A stretch of 64,000 nucleotides of DNA from Kribbella pittospori. Lineage in GTDB: Bacteria; Actinomycetota; Actinomycetes; Propionibacteriales; Kribbellaceae. Location of the stretch: NCBI RefSeq assembly GCF_004331465.1, contig NZ_SJKB01000005.1, forward strand, positions 62,001 to 126,000, given 5' to 3'. Below, one piece after another: positions 32,221 to 40,939 of the stretch. Below the pieces are notes generated by a model. The model was given only the letters and a program-made list of their open reading frames with translations, ran no database searches and was not told the DNA's origin. Positions within the stretch are counted from its first letter, which is position 1, and every line of letters starts with the position of its first letter. A program made the position numbers and the translations under genes.

Positions 32221-32523
32221 ATGGCGAACCGCAACAGCTACGACACCGCCGCCTCCGGCGAGGTGCAGACGACCATCAAGAACCTCTCCGGCCAGATCGA
32301 GGGTCTGATCGCGGCGCACAAGAAGAACGTCGCCGCCGCACTCGGGGACGCCTCGGCCACCGACGTGACCGAGAAGTACCGCGGCGTCGAGGCGCGCTTC
32401 GACAAGGCGGCCGCGTCGACCCTGGCGATCATCAAGTCGCTGCAGGACACCATGTCGGCCAACGACGCCACCGCCGCCGCGACGCTGAAGAAGGCGTCGG
32501 CCGCGGTCGACGGTATCGGCTGA
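32221..32523 (+). CDS. WXG100-like (Esx-type) T7SS small protein, second of pair
   Basis: A 100-residue helical protein with no WxG; the centre reads ASATDVTEKYRGVEARFDKA, where Y53-x3-E57 resembles a YxxxD/E secretion signal, although it lies mid-protein rather than at the C-terminus. Size, helical composition and position next to another Esx-like gene support a WXG100 superfamily partner. The ATG start has GAGAGGAA upstream. It probably dimerises with the preceding protein and serves as co-secreted partner or chaperone for the toxin. Confidence 0.6.
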   Translation: MANRNSYDTAASGEVQTTIKNLSGQIEGLIAAHKKNVAAALGDASATDVTEKYRGVEARFDKAAASTLAIIKSLQDTMSANDATAAATLKKASAAVDGIG

Positions 32524-32628
32524 CGCACCCGTCGGATCCGCACGGTCCCGGACGCCGGCCAGCGAGTGGCTGCGTCCGGGCCGGTTTTGTGAGCCCAAGT
32601 TGACCCCCGACCCCTCGGAGGAGCAAGA

Positions 32629-32997
32629 GTGGACTGGGATATCGACGTCGCCGGTACCAGCAAGGTCCTGACGGACACACAGACGGCCGCCGAGCCGTTC
32701 AACAAGCTGTCCAAGGACTACGGCGACAAGCTGAACAACCTGATCACCCCGCTGAAGTACGACGCCTTCGCGGTCGTCGCGGTCGCGATCGGCGAGTACG
32801 CCACGCACTGGCAGCCGACGATCGAGGCCGCCGCCAAGCAGGTCGGCTCCTCCCTGACCGGCGCGTCGAACGCGGTCAGGGCCTATATGAACGGCCAGCA
32901 CGACATGGTCCTGAACGCGCAGCAGGCCGCGGGGCGGGGCGAGATTCCGAAGCCTCCCGGCTCGACTCGGCCGACCGGAGGGAACAGGGCGGAATGA
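32629..32997 (+). CDS. T7SS-associated small protein (DUF6507-like)
   Basis: A 122-residue mostly helical protein starting MDWDIDVAGTSKVLTDTQTAAEPFNKLSKDYGDKL. The N-terminal pattern resembles the DUF6507 family found in actinobacterial T7SS toxin loci (recalled from memory). The last 15 residues are a Pro/Gly/Arg-rich tail (PKPPGSTRPTGGNRAE). GGAGGAG lies 6 nt before the GTG at 32629. Its stop overlaps the next gene's ATG (ATGA). It probably acts as a structural partner or secretion adapter for the giant toxin downstream. Confidence 0.55.
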   Translation: MDWDIDVAGTSKVLTDTQTAAEPFNKLSKDYGDKLNNLITPLKYDAFAVVAVAIGEYATHWQPTIEAAAKQVGSSLTGASNAVRAYMNGQHDMVLNAQQAAGRGEIPKPPGSTRPTGGNRAE

Positions 32998-33275
32998 GTG
33001 AGCAGCAGCCGGCCGAGGTGCCGGCCGAAGTGGTCGAGGCAGGCCGGGTCCGGCTGGCCGAGTGGCTGACGGCGCAGGCGCCGTCGCCGGATCTGGGCGC
33101 GACCCCGGAGGATCTGGCCGACTGGCAGGCGCGGCCCGCCGAGGAGTTCCTGGTCTTCGTGCCGCCGGGCTACGCCAACCAGGTGTTCCTGGTGGCCGAG
33201 CACGGCGTCAGCTCCTTCGCCCCGAGCGAGCAGTCGCTCGAAGAGGCGATGGCCGCGGCCCGGCCGCAAGCCTGA
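32994..33275 (+). CDS. Small T7SS-associated protein, function unknown
   Basis: A 93-residue protein: an acidic, helical N-terminal half (VVEAGRVRLAEWLTAQ) and a compact C-terminal part VFLVAEHGVSSFAPSEQSLEEAMAAAR. I do not recognise a family. It is translationally coupled to the preceding gene (ATGA), and the giant toxin gene starts 69 nt later. It could be a chaperone or adaptor for the toxin's N-terminal domain; a separate immunity role is also possible. Confidence 0.6.
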   Translation: MSEQQPAEVPAEVVEAGRVRLAEWLTAQAPSPDLGATPEDLADWQARPAEEFLVFVPPGYANQVFLVAEHGVSSFAPSEQSLEEAMAAARPQA

Positions 33276-33343
33276 GCGTACGGCGCCGTACCCGGCGGAA
33301 TCAGCACCCCCGTTGACCCAGCGCGACCGAGGAATGAACTGAC

Positions 33344-36300
33344 ATGATCGAACCGAACGGCATCCCGATCGAGAAGATCTCGACCGTGGTCACGGCGCTC
33401 GAGCAGAACGTGCCGGGACTGAGCGGCCTCGGGCAGCAGTTCACCGACCTGGGCAACAACGTGCACAACACGTTCCAGCGCCTGAACGGGGTGTACCACG
33501 CGCCGGAGCGTGAGGTGCTGGTCAACTCGACGAAGAAGATCCAGACGAACCTGACCGAGTTCGGTCCGAGCCTGCCGGCCATGTCGCGGCATCTGACCAA
33601 CCTGACCGGCGACGTCCGGGGCAAGCTCGGCACGCTGAAGGACATCCGGGAAGAGGCCTACGAGTGGCATCGGCGGAAGAACCGCAACCCGGAGTGGAAA
33701 AACGATCAGGACATGATCGACGACAACAACCGGATGGTCGAGGACGTCCGCCGGATCGTCCGGGAGGAGATTCCGAACCTCTGCTTCTCCGCCGCCAACG
33801 AGATCGTCAAGCTGCACGGCGGTAAGCCCTGGGACCCGAAGACCGGCGTGCGCGAGGGCGAGAAGCCACCGGAGCAGAAGGAGCAGGAGGGCGACCCGCC
33901 GCCGGAGGCGTGGGGAACGTCCGAGGAACGGGACAAGCCGCTGTGGCAGGACTGCCTCGAGTTCCCGGTGAACTTCGTCGTCGGTGTCGCCACCGTGGTC
34001 GGTGAGACGCTCGAGGGTCTGCTGACCCTGATCCCGGTGCTGCCCGCGATAGCCAGCATCCCCGGCGTACGCGACTGGGCCAAGGACAAGCTCGGGTGGG
34101 ACATGCCCACCTGGGAGGACGCGGGTAACGCCTGGAAGGGCCTGGGCCTGATGGTCGCCCATCTGGCGACAGCGCCCATCGAACTCGCCTGGTGGGGCTT
34201 CGATCAGCTCACCGGTATGGACACCCGGCCTGATGCGGTCAAGTCGTACAGCGAGCAGGGCGCCCAGATGGGCCTGGGCATGGTCAAGGGCTTCGTCGCC
34301 TGGGACGAGTGGGCGAAGAACCCGGGCAAGGCGTTCGGCATGGCGCTCACCAACGTGGTGGCCACCGTGGCCAGCGGTGGTAGTGCCGGTGCGATCAAGA
34401 CCGCGGCGATGGCCGGCAAGTTCGGCGCGGCGAGCATGGCGGTGGCGAAGGTCGCCAAGGTGGCCGAGTTCGCGCAGGGAACCCGGATCGCTCTGCACGA
34501 CGGCGTTCTCGGCGCGGTGACGAAGATCCCGAAGGTCGGCGACGTGGTGGGCGGCCTGTCGAAGATCCCGATCGTCGGCGACACCTTCAAGATGCAGGGC
34601 GTCCCGAAGATCGACGTACCGTCGACCCACACTCCCGACGTCAGTTCGTCGGACACCCCGGACATCAGCACGCCGTCGCACACCCCGGACGTCAGTACGC
34701 CGACGGCCCACGCGAACGCGCCGTCGGTCGACACTCCATCGGTAGACACGCCTGCGGTCCACGACAGCGGCGGTACGCCGCAGACTCCGGTCAGCGACGC
34801 CCCGCTGTCCCACGCCGACCCGAGTACGACGACGCCCGCCGCCCACACCGGCCCCGGCACCACCACCCCCGGCGGCACCTCCCCAACCACCCAAATGCCG
34901 GCGCCAACCACCCACGCCCCCGACACTCAGCCCACCTCCGGCCCGTCCCGCGCACCTGACTCCACCACGCCAAGCACTTCGCGCGCGCCCGAGTCGAGCT
35001 CTCCGTCCACCTCACGGGCACCGGAGTCGACCACGCCGAGCACGTCGCGTGCTCCAGAATCGAGTACTCCGTCCACGTCACGTGCGCCGGAGTCGACGAC
35101 GCCAGGCACGACGCGTACTCCCGACGGGCAGTCGACGCCGGGCACCTCCCGCGGGCCGGACTCCTCGGCTCCTGGTTCGACCCGCACACCTGACTCGACC
35201 ACGCCCAGCGGCACCCGCACGCCGGACTCCACGTCGCCGAGCACCACGCGTACCCCGGACTCCACCACGACTCCGGGAACCACCCGCACGCCCGAGTCGA
35301 CCACCCCGAGCTCGCACACCCCCGGCACCACCCACACGCCGGACTCACCCGGCACGCACACCCCGGAGTCCGGCACGCCGGGCACGACCCGTACGCCCGA
35401 GTCGACCACGCCGAGCTCGCACACCCCGGGCACGAGCCACACGCCGGACTCACCCGGCACGCACACCCCCGAGTCCGGGACACCGGGCACGACCCGTACG
35501 CCCGAGTCGACCACGCCGGGCCGTACGCCCGAGCCGTCGACGCCGAGCTCACACACGCCGGGCACCAGCCACACCCCGGAGACCCCCGGCACGCACACGC
35601 CGGAGACCCCCGGCACGCACACGCCGCACACGCCGGAGAGCGGGACGCCGCATACGCCGGAGTCGACCACCCCAGGTCGCACGCCGGAGTCGACGACGCC
35701 GAGCACGCACACCCCGGAGACCCCTGGCACGCACACCCCGGAGACGCCCGGCACGCGCACGCCTGAGCCAGGACCGACGCGGGCGCCGGACGTGGCACCC
35801 GCGGCGAGGAACGCGGACCCCGTCGTCCAGCCGGTCATGCCGGTGCACCCCGGCGTACCAGGGCACGTCGGCGGACCGCACGGCACGCCGAACGCACCGC
35901 ACTCAAACACCCCAGGCACACCGAACGCCCCGCATTCCAACGCGCCGGGTACGCCGAACGCACCGCACTCGAACGCCCCGGGTACGCCGAACACGCCGCA
36001 CTCGAACGCCCCGGGTGCGCCGAATCGGCCGCATGATGCGGCGAACGATCCGAAGTGGGACGACCCGCTGCGCCGGCAGGTCGAGATCGACCGGTTGAAG
36101 CCGGACTATCTGCGTCCGGAGCCGGGGAAGCCGCGCTCGATGGTCGACCCGCACCAGCACATTCCGGCCCGGCGCGAGGACCCGCGCTGGGGCGAGCTGA
36201 CCGACTCGGTCGGCGACCCGCCCGTGAGCAACGTGCCGGACTGGGTGGGCCGGGTCAACCCGGACCACGACCTGAGCCCGCACTACCGGATGAACTGCCC

Positions 36301-39300
36301 GGACATCTCGCGCAACGTCGCCGACATCCTGAACGGCGGTGAGCCGCGGCTGGCGTCCGGGAACGCGTTCAAGAGCGGCGAGGATCCCGAGGGGACCCTC
36401 GAGTGGATGGACCTGGACGACTTCCATCCGGACAACAAGATGGCGGCGCCGCAGGGCCCGCACAACCCGGCGGACTTCACGAATGCGGCGTACCGCCGGG
36501 TGTACGACGCGCTGTCCGGCAAGCCGCCGGGCACGCACGCGAACATCTTCGTGACCTGGAAGGGCGGCACCGGCGGGCACGTCTTCAACGCCTTCGTCGA
36601 CGAGGGCGGCCGGGTCAAGTTCCTGGACGCGCAGCCTCCCGGTGGCAAGCTTGTGGACTCGTTCCCGCCCGGCCACACCTCGCCCCACCCGGTGAACCCG
36701 TACCACGACGCCAACGGCCGGCCGGTGGACATTGACTCCATGATGTTCGCGACCCGCGAACCAGGCGGCCGCTGGGACGGCATCCCGCGCTCCCCGAATA
36801 CCCCGCCGGCGTCCCAGCTGCGCTTCCAGCGCGACGTACGCCCCGTCTCCGGCACTCCCGACGTACCCAACACCAACGCGGGCCACCTCAACCCACCACC
36901 CGCGCCAACCCACACCCCGGACCCGGCCTCACCAACAACCGCACGCCCCGACACCCCACACCCAGCCACCCCCGAGGCGCGTGCACCAGAGTCCGGCACT
37001 CCGAGCTCGCGGTCCGACGCCCCCCAGTCCCAGACCCCCCGTCACACAGACCAACCGCAATCCCGCACCCCGAACCAGCCACACCACGCCCCGGACACCC
37101 ACGCCCCGGACGGCCAAACGCCAGCCCCGCACGCGCCCAACGGACGCGCCCCGGAGCCGCACACGCCGGAGGGCCACACGCCGGAGACGCGTGCACCCGA
37201 GGGCCGTGCGCAGGAGGCCCACACGCCAGACCCGCACGCGCCGGAGGGACGTACCCCTGAGACGCATGCGCCGGAGTCGCGTGCGCCGGAGTCGCGTGCG
37301 CCGGAGGGACGTACCCCGGACTCGCACGCGCCGCAGGGACGTACGCCGGAGACGCGTGCGCCCGAGGGTCGTGCGCCGGAGGCCCACACGCCAGACCCGC
37401 ACGCGCCGGCGAGACGTACCCCGGAGACGCATGCGCCGGAGTCGCGTGCGCCGGAGGGTCGTGCGCCGGAGTCGCATGCGCCGGAGGGACGTACCCCGGA
37501 CACACACGCGCCGGAGGGCCACACGCCCGAGACGCGTGCACCCGAGGGTCGTGCGCCGAGCTCACACACGCCCGACGGGCGTACCCCGGACGGGCGTACT
37601 CCGGGCACCGACGGGCGTGCGCCGGATGGGCGCACTCCAGACGCGCGTACGCCGGAGACTCGCGCGCCGGAGGGGCGTACGCCGGCGACGCACGCACCTG
37701 AGGGCCGTGCACCGAGCACACATGGGCCGGAAGGACGTACGCCGGACACGCACACTCCGGAGGGGCGTACCCCGGGTACCGACGGACGTACGCCGGACAC
37801 GCACGCGCCGGAGGGGCAGACCGCGGATCCGCATAGGCCCGACGCGCCGGAGACTCGCGCGCCGGACACGCACACCCCGGATACGCATGCGCCCGAGGCG
37901 CGGACCCCGGACACGCACACCCCGGATACACATGCGCCGGAGACGCGTACCCCAGACACACATACTTCCGGCGCGCGTGCGGCGGAGGGGCGTGGGGGTC
38001 AGCGGTTTGGGGCTGGGCGGGTGGAGGATGGGGGGCCGTTTGCGGGGTCGGAGTTGGCTGATCGGAGGTTCCGGGCTTCGGCGCAGGACGAGGCGGCGTA
38101 CCGGGCCACGTTGCGGTCGATCGACCGGGCCAAGATGGCCGAGCACCGGGTGCGTGGGCGGGCGCAGCTCGGGGATCAGATCGACGATCTGTCGGACATC
38201 GAGCTCAACGCCATGGAAGAGATGCTCGGGATGCCCCATCAGGACATCAACCGAGCGTTCCGTGCCGGCGACCCGAGTGTCGAGCGGATGCCGCTCGTTC
38301 GCGTGGCGACGTCGGCGATGAACAGACTGCCCGACCACGTTGGCGAGATCCATCGAGGGATCACCTTCGATACACCGGGCGAACTGCAGGCGTTCCTGGA
38401 TCGGTACACACCGGGCAACACCGTCCGGGAGCCGGCGTTCACGCACTCGGACAAGGACCCGGCCGGCGCTGAGATCTTCAGCGGCGGGCAGTACGCGCCG
38501 GCTCGCGTGGTCATGCACATCGATGCTCACCACGGCAAGGACATGTCGTTCCTGCGTGATCCGCACCTCGGTGTGGATGAGGTCATCCACCCGCCGCACA
38601 CGTCGTTCTACCCGACGAAGCTGGAGTTCGATCCGGACACCAAGACGTGGCACGTACATGTGCGTGACCACGGCGGGCCGGCCGCCCCGCCCGTCGGCGA
38701 GGCGCCGCGGGTTGCGGTGGAGCCCGACAACACAAGCTCGTACTGGCGCCAGCAGGCAGAGAGCCGCTACCCGTCGCAGCAGCACCCGCCGCAGCCGCCG
38801 GTAGACCTGTCCGTCCCCGGCCAGCCCGTGCACCCGACAGCACCGTTCACCCCCGGCCACCCGCACCAGCCGGCCGACCCGTTCGCCCCGAGCCAACACC
38901 AGCAGCCCAACGGCCCAGCCCAGCCGAACTACGGTCCGCCCCACCCAGGCGAGCCGTTCGGCCCCGGGCAGCCCGACTACGGCCCGCCCCAATCGGGCCA
39001 GCCGTTCGGTCCGGGTCAGCCGGACTACGGACCGCCTCAGCCGGGGCAGTCGCTCGGTCCGGGTCAGCCGGACTACGGACCGTCCCAGCCGGGGCAGTCG
39101 TTCGGGCCGGGGCAGCAGCGGCCGGGGCAGTCGTACGGACCTGGGCAGTCGCATCAGCCGGTAGGGCCTGGGCAGCATCAGCAGCCTGACTATGGTCCGG
39201 CCCATCCGGAGCCGGACTACGGGCCGCAGCAGGGCTATCACCCCGGGGAGCAGCAGCCTGGGTATCAGCCAGGGCAGCAGCCGCATCAGCAGTACCCGGG

Positions 39301-40939
39301 CCATCAGCAGCCGGGGCAGGCGCGTCAGCCGTACGGGCCGCCGCATCAGCAGCCGCATGCGCCGAACCAGTCGGGCCAACCCGGGCAGCCGGGCCAGCCG
39401 GAGTTTGGTCCGGGGCATCGGCAACCGGAGCAGCCGGGCTACCCGGGGCACCAGCAGCCGAATGGGCCGCACCAGCCGGGAGAGCCGGGGTACCCGGGGC
39501 AGCAGCCGCATCAGCCGTACCCGGGTCATCAGCAGCCGGGGCAGCCGCATCAGCCGTACGGCCCGGCGCATCAGCCGAACCAGCCGGGTCAACCAGGACA
39601 GCCGGGGTTTGGTCCTGGACACCGGCAACCGGGGGAGCCGGGGTTTGGTCCGGGGCATCAGCAGCCAGGACAGCCGCATCAGCCGTACGGGCCGCCTCAT
39701 CAGGAGCCGCCGTACGGGCCGGGGCATCAGCAGCCGCATGGGCCGAACCAGCCTGGGCAGCCGCATCCGCAGCAGCCGGGGCAGCCGCATGCGCCGAACC
39801 AGCCTGGGCAGCCGCATCCGCAGCAACCGGGTCAGCCGCCGCACCGCCCGGGCCCGCCGCCGCGCCACCCGGGGGAGCAGCCGGGTCAGCCGCCGTATCA
39901 ACCGGGGCAGGAGCCGTTTGGGCCGGCGGGGCAGGATCCGTATCGGACTCCGCATCAGCCGGAGTCGCCGTACGGGCCGCCGCATCAGCAGCCGCACAAC
40001 CCGCAGCAGCCGGGTGACCCGCGACAGCCGTATGACCCGGGGCAGCCGTACAACCCGCAGAGGCCGGGGTATTCGCCGCAAGAGCATGGGCCGTACGCGC
40101 GGCACGACCAGACGTCGCGGCAGAGCGGGTACGGATCCGCGCCGGACGGACCGCAGCCGGGGTCACACGCCGGCCACGGTGAGCAGCCGGCGGACGCTGG
40201 GCAGCCGACACACGGCGAGCAGCGGACACACGGTGAGCAGCCAGCGCACAGTGGACAGCCGACGCACGGTGAGCAGCAGGCGCACAGTGCACAACCGACG
40301 CACGGGAGTGCGTCGGAGGGTGGCTCGCCGGCGGCGCAGCGGAACGCGGAGTATCCGGTGCGCGAACCGGATCACAACGAGTTCGTCGAGAACGACACCC
40401 CGAAGGCGGAGGCCGGGTACCGCGACATCCGGAACATGACCGATGACGTCCCGAACGTCGCCGCGGCGGCGGACCTCGATCCGTCGGTGGTGGACACAGC
40501 GAGGCGGAATCTCTTCGTGAACACCCACGATGTCGCGGTCGGGCCCGGCGACATCCGGCACGGCTACTTCAGGGCGGACGAGGTGATCGCCGACCTGTGG
40601 AAGGAAGCGGCGTCGGGGAAGCAGTTGAGCCCCGACAAGGTGAACATGCTGCGGTCACTGATCGCGCACGAGGTCGTGGAGGCCAAGCTGATCGAGGCCG
40701 GGGTACCGTACAACTTCGCCGAACCGAAGCTGTGGGGACCGGACAAGTACTACGACTTCAGTCGCGAGCACGCGGGCGCGCATCAGGTGGCGCCCCGGTC
40801 GTTGCAGAGCTGGGACGAGGCGGACTTGCTGAAACACTGGAGAGCGCTCGGGCTGACCCCTCCTCCCGGTGGGATCGCGCCTGATCTGTCGAACCTGGAC
40901 GAGGTCGTCCGTACTGCGATCGAGGGGATGGGATGGTGA
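33344..40939 (+). CDS. Giant T7SS polymorphic toxin with three candidate toxin domains
   Basis: A 2531-residue protein. Residues 1-170 are helical and probably direct T7SS secretion; 170-425 are Trp/Ala/Gly-rich and partly hydrophobic. A Thr/Pro/Ser linker (about 429-900) precedes toxin domain 1 (about 905-1155), a papain-like fold with C985 (MNCPDI), H1079 (GGHVFNAF) and D1095 (FLDAQ). A second linker (PEGR/APET repeats, about 1183-1550) precedes domain 2 (about 1560-1790), ADP-ribosyltransferase-like with R1671, S1702 and a variant E-x-E (V-D-E1746). A Pro/Gln/Gly linker (about 1805-2330) leads to domain 3 (about 2330-2531), with HEVVE (H2442) and EHAGAHQ (H2476, H2480), which I cannot assign. 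The ATG start has GAGGA nearby. Catalytic calls are from motifs only. Confidence 0.85.
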   Translation: MIEPNGIPIEKISTVVTALEQNVPGLSGLGQQFTDLGNNVHNTFQRLNGVYHAPEREVLVNSTKKIQTNLTEFGPSLPAMSRHLTNLTGDVRGKLGTLKDIREEAYEWHRRKNRNPEWKNDQDMIDDNNRMVEDVRRIVREEIPNLCFSAANEIVKLHGGKPWDPKTGVREGEKPPEQKEQEGDPPPEAWGTSEERDKPLWQDCLEFPVNFVVGVATVVGETLEGLLTLIPVLPAIASIPGVRDWAKDKLGWDMPTWEDAGNAWKGLGLMVAHLATAPIELAWWGFDQLTGMDTRPDAVKSYSEQGAQMGLGMVKGFVAWDEWAKNPGKAFGMALTNVVATVASGGSAGAIKTAAMAGKFGAASMAVAKVAKVAEFAQGTRIALHDGVLGAVTKIPKVGDVVGGLSKIPIVGDTFKMQGVPKIDVPSTHTPDVSSSDTPDISTPSHTPDVSTPTAHANAPSVDTPSVDTPAVHDSGGTPQTPVSDAPLSHADPSTTTPAAHTGPGTTTPGGTSPTTQMPAPTTHAPDTQPTSGPSRAPDSTTPSTSRAPESSSPSTSRAPESTTPSTSRAPESSTPSTSRAPESTTPGTTRTPDGQSTPGTSRGPDSSAPGSTRTPDSTTPSGTRTPDSTSPSTTRTPDSTTTPGTTRTPESTTPSSHTPGTTHTPDSPGTHTPESGTPGTTRTPESTTPSSHTPGTSHTPDSPGTHTPESGTPGTTRTPESTTPGRTPEPSTPSSHTPGTSHTPETPGTHTPETPGTHTPHTPESGTPHTPESTTPGRTPESTTPSTHTPETPGTHTPETPGTRTPEPGPTRAPDVAPAARNADPVVQPVMPVHPGVPGHVGGPHGTPNAPHSNTPGTPNAPHSNAPGTPNAPHSNAPGTPNTPHSNAPGAPNRPHDAANDPKWDDPLRRQVEIDRLKPDYLRPEPGKPRSMVDPHQHIPARREDPRWGELTDSVGDPPVSNVPDWVGRVNPDHDLSPHYRMNCPDISRNVADILNGGEPRLASGNAFKSGEDPEGTLEWMDLDDFHPDNKMAAPQGPHNPADFTNAAYRRVYDALSGKPPGTHANIFVTWKGGTGGHVFNAFVDEGGRVKFLDAQPPGGKLVDSFPPGHTSPHPVNPYHDANGRPVDIDSMMFATREPGGRWDGIPRSPNTPPASQLRFQRDVRPVSGTPDVPNTNAGHLNPPPAPTHTPDPASPTTARPDTPHPATPEARAPESGTPSSRSDAPQSQTPRHTDQPQSRTPNQPHHAPDTHAPDGQTPAPHAPNGRAPEPHTPEGHTPETRAPEGRAQEAHTPDPHAPEGRTPETHAPESRAPESRAPEGRTPDSHAPQGRTPETRAPEGRAPEAHTPDPHAPARRTPETHAPESRAPEGRAPESHAPEGRTPDTHAPEGHTPETRAPEGRAPSSHTPDGRTPDGRTPGTDGRAPDGRTPDARTPETRAPEGRTPATHAPEGRAPSTHGPEGRTPDTHTPEGRTPGTDGRTPDTHAPEGQTADPHRPDAPETRAPDTHTPDTHAPEARTPDTHTPDTHAPETRTPDTHTSGARAAEGRGGQRFGAGRVEDGGPFAGSELADRRFRASAQDEAAYRATLRSIDRAKMAEHRVRGRAQLGDQIDDLSDIELNAMEEMLGMPHQDINRAFRAGDPSVERMPLVRVATSAMNRLPDHVGEIHRGITFDTPGELQAFLDRYTPGNTVREPAFTHSDKDPAGAEIFSGGQYAPARVVMHIDAHHGKDMSFLRDPHLGVDEVIHPPHTSFYPTKLEFDPDTKTWHVHVRDHGGPAAPPVGEAPRVAVEPDNTSSYWRQQAESRYPSQQHPPQPPVDLSVPGQPVHPTAPFTPGHPHQPADPFAPSQHQQPNGPAQPNYGPPHPGEPFGPGQPDYGPPQSGQPFGPGQPDYGPPQPGQSLGPGQPDYGPSQPGQSFGPGQQRPGQSYGPGQSHQPVGPGQHQQPDYGPAHPEPDYGPQQGYHPGEQQPGYQPGQQPHQQYPGHQQPGQARQPYGPPHQQPHAPNQSGQPGQPGQPEFGPGHRQPEQPGYPGHQQPNGPHQPGEPGYPGQQPHQPYPGHQQPGQPHQPYGPAHQPNQPGQPGQPGFGPGHRQPGEPGFGPGHQQPGQPHQPYGPPHQEPPYGPGHQQPHGPNQPGQPHPQQPGQPHAPNQPGQPHPQQPGQPPHRPGPPPRHPGEQPGQPPYQPGQEPFGPAGQDPYRTPHQPESPYGPPHQQPHNPQQPGDPRQPYDPGQPYNPQRPGYSPQEHGPYARHDQTSRQSGYGSAPDGPQPGSHAGHGEQPADAGQPTHGEQRTHGEQPAHSGQPTHGEQQAHSAQPTHGSASEGGSPAAQRNAEYPVREPDHNEFVENDTPKAEAGYRDIRNMTDDVPNVAAAADLDPSVVDTARRNLFVNTHDVAVGPGDIRHGYFRADEVIADLWKEAASGKQLSPDKVNMLRSLIAHEVVEAKLIEAGVPYNFAEPKLWGPDKYYDFSREHAGAHQVAPRSLQSWDEADLLKHWRALGLTPPPGGIAPDLSNLDEVVRTAIEGMGW
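34629..36030 (+). repeat. Thr/Pro/Ser-rich tandem-repeat linker of the toxin gene
   Basis: About 470 codons of imperfect repeats such as TTPSTSRAPES and SHTPGTTHTPDSPGTHTPESGTP, with hexa- to dodecamer periodicity. Adjacent copies are often identical at the nucleotide level, showing recent expansion. It separates the helical N-terminal part from toxin domain 1. Confidence 0.9.
36890..37990 (+). repeat. PEGR/APET repeat linker between toxin domains 1 and 2
   Basis: About 365 codons of repeated units of roughly 7 residues (PEGRAPE, PETHAPE, PDTHTPE and similar). The nucleotide repeats around 37180-37580 are nearly exact, so this is a fast-changing linker. It differs in composition from the first and third linkers. 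Confidence 0.9.
38760..40330 (+). repeat. Pro/Gln/Gly-rich linker between toxin domains 2 and 3
   Basis: About 520 codons, dominated by G-Q-P, H-Q-P and Y-G-P-G-Q units, for example QPDYGPPQSGQPFGPGQ. It is a long disordered linker and leads directly to the C-terminal domain that begins near codon 2330. Confidence 0.9.

Noticed and set aside
34629..37990. Regular short repeats that could suggest a CRISPR array
   Set aside because: The units are in-frame 18-36-bp coding repeats without distinct spacers, inside a continuous reading frame, and no cas genes are nearby.
37562..40105. An 847-residue open frame on the minus strand across the third linker and ART domain
   Set aside because: It is the mirror of biased repeat codons in a high-GC gene (antisense frames of GC-rich repeats rarely hit stops); the product is pure Arg/Leu/Pro low complexity with no start signal.
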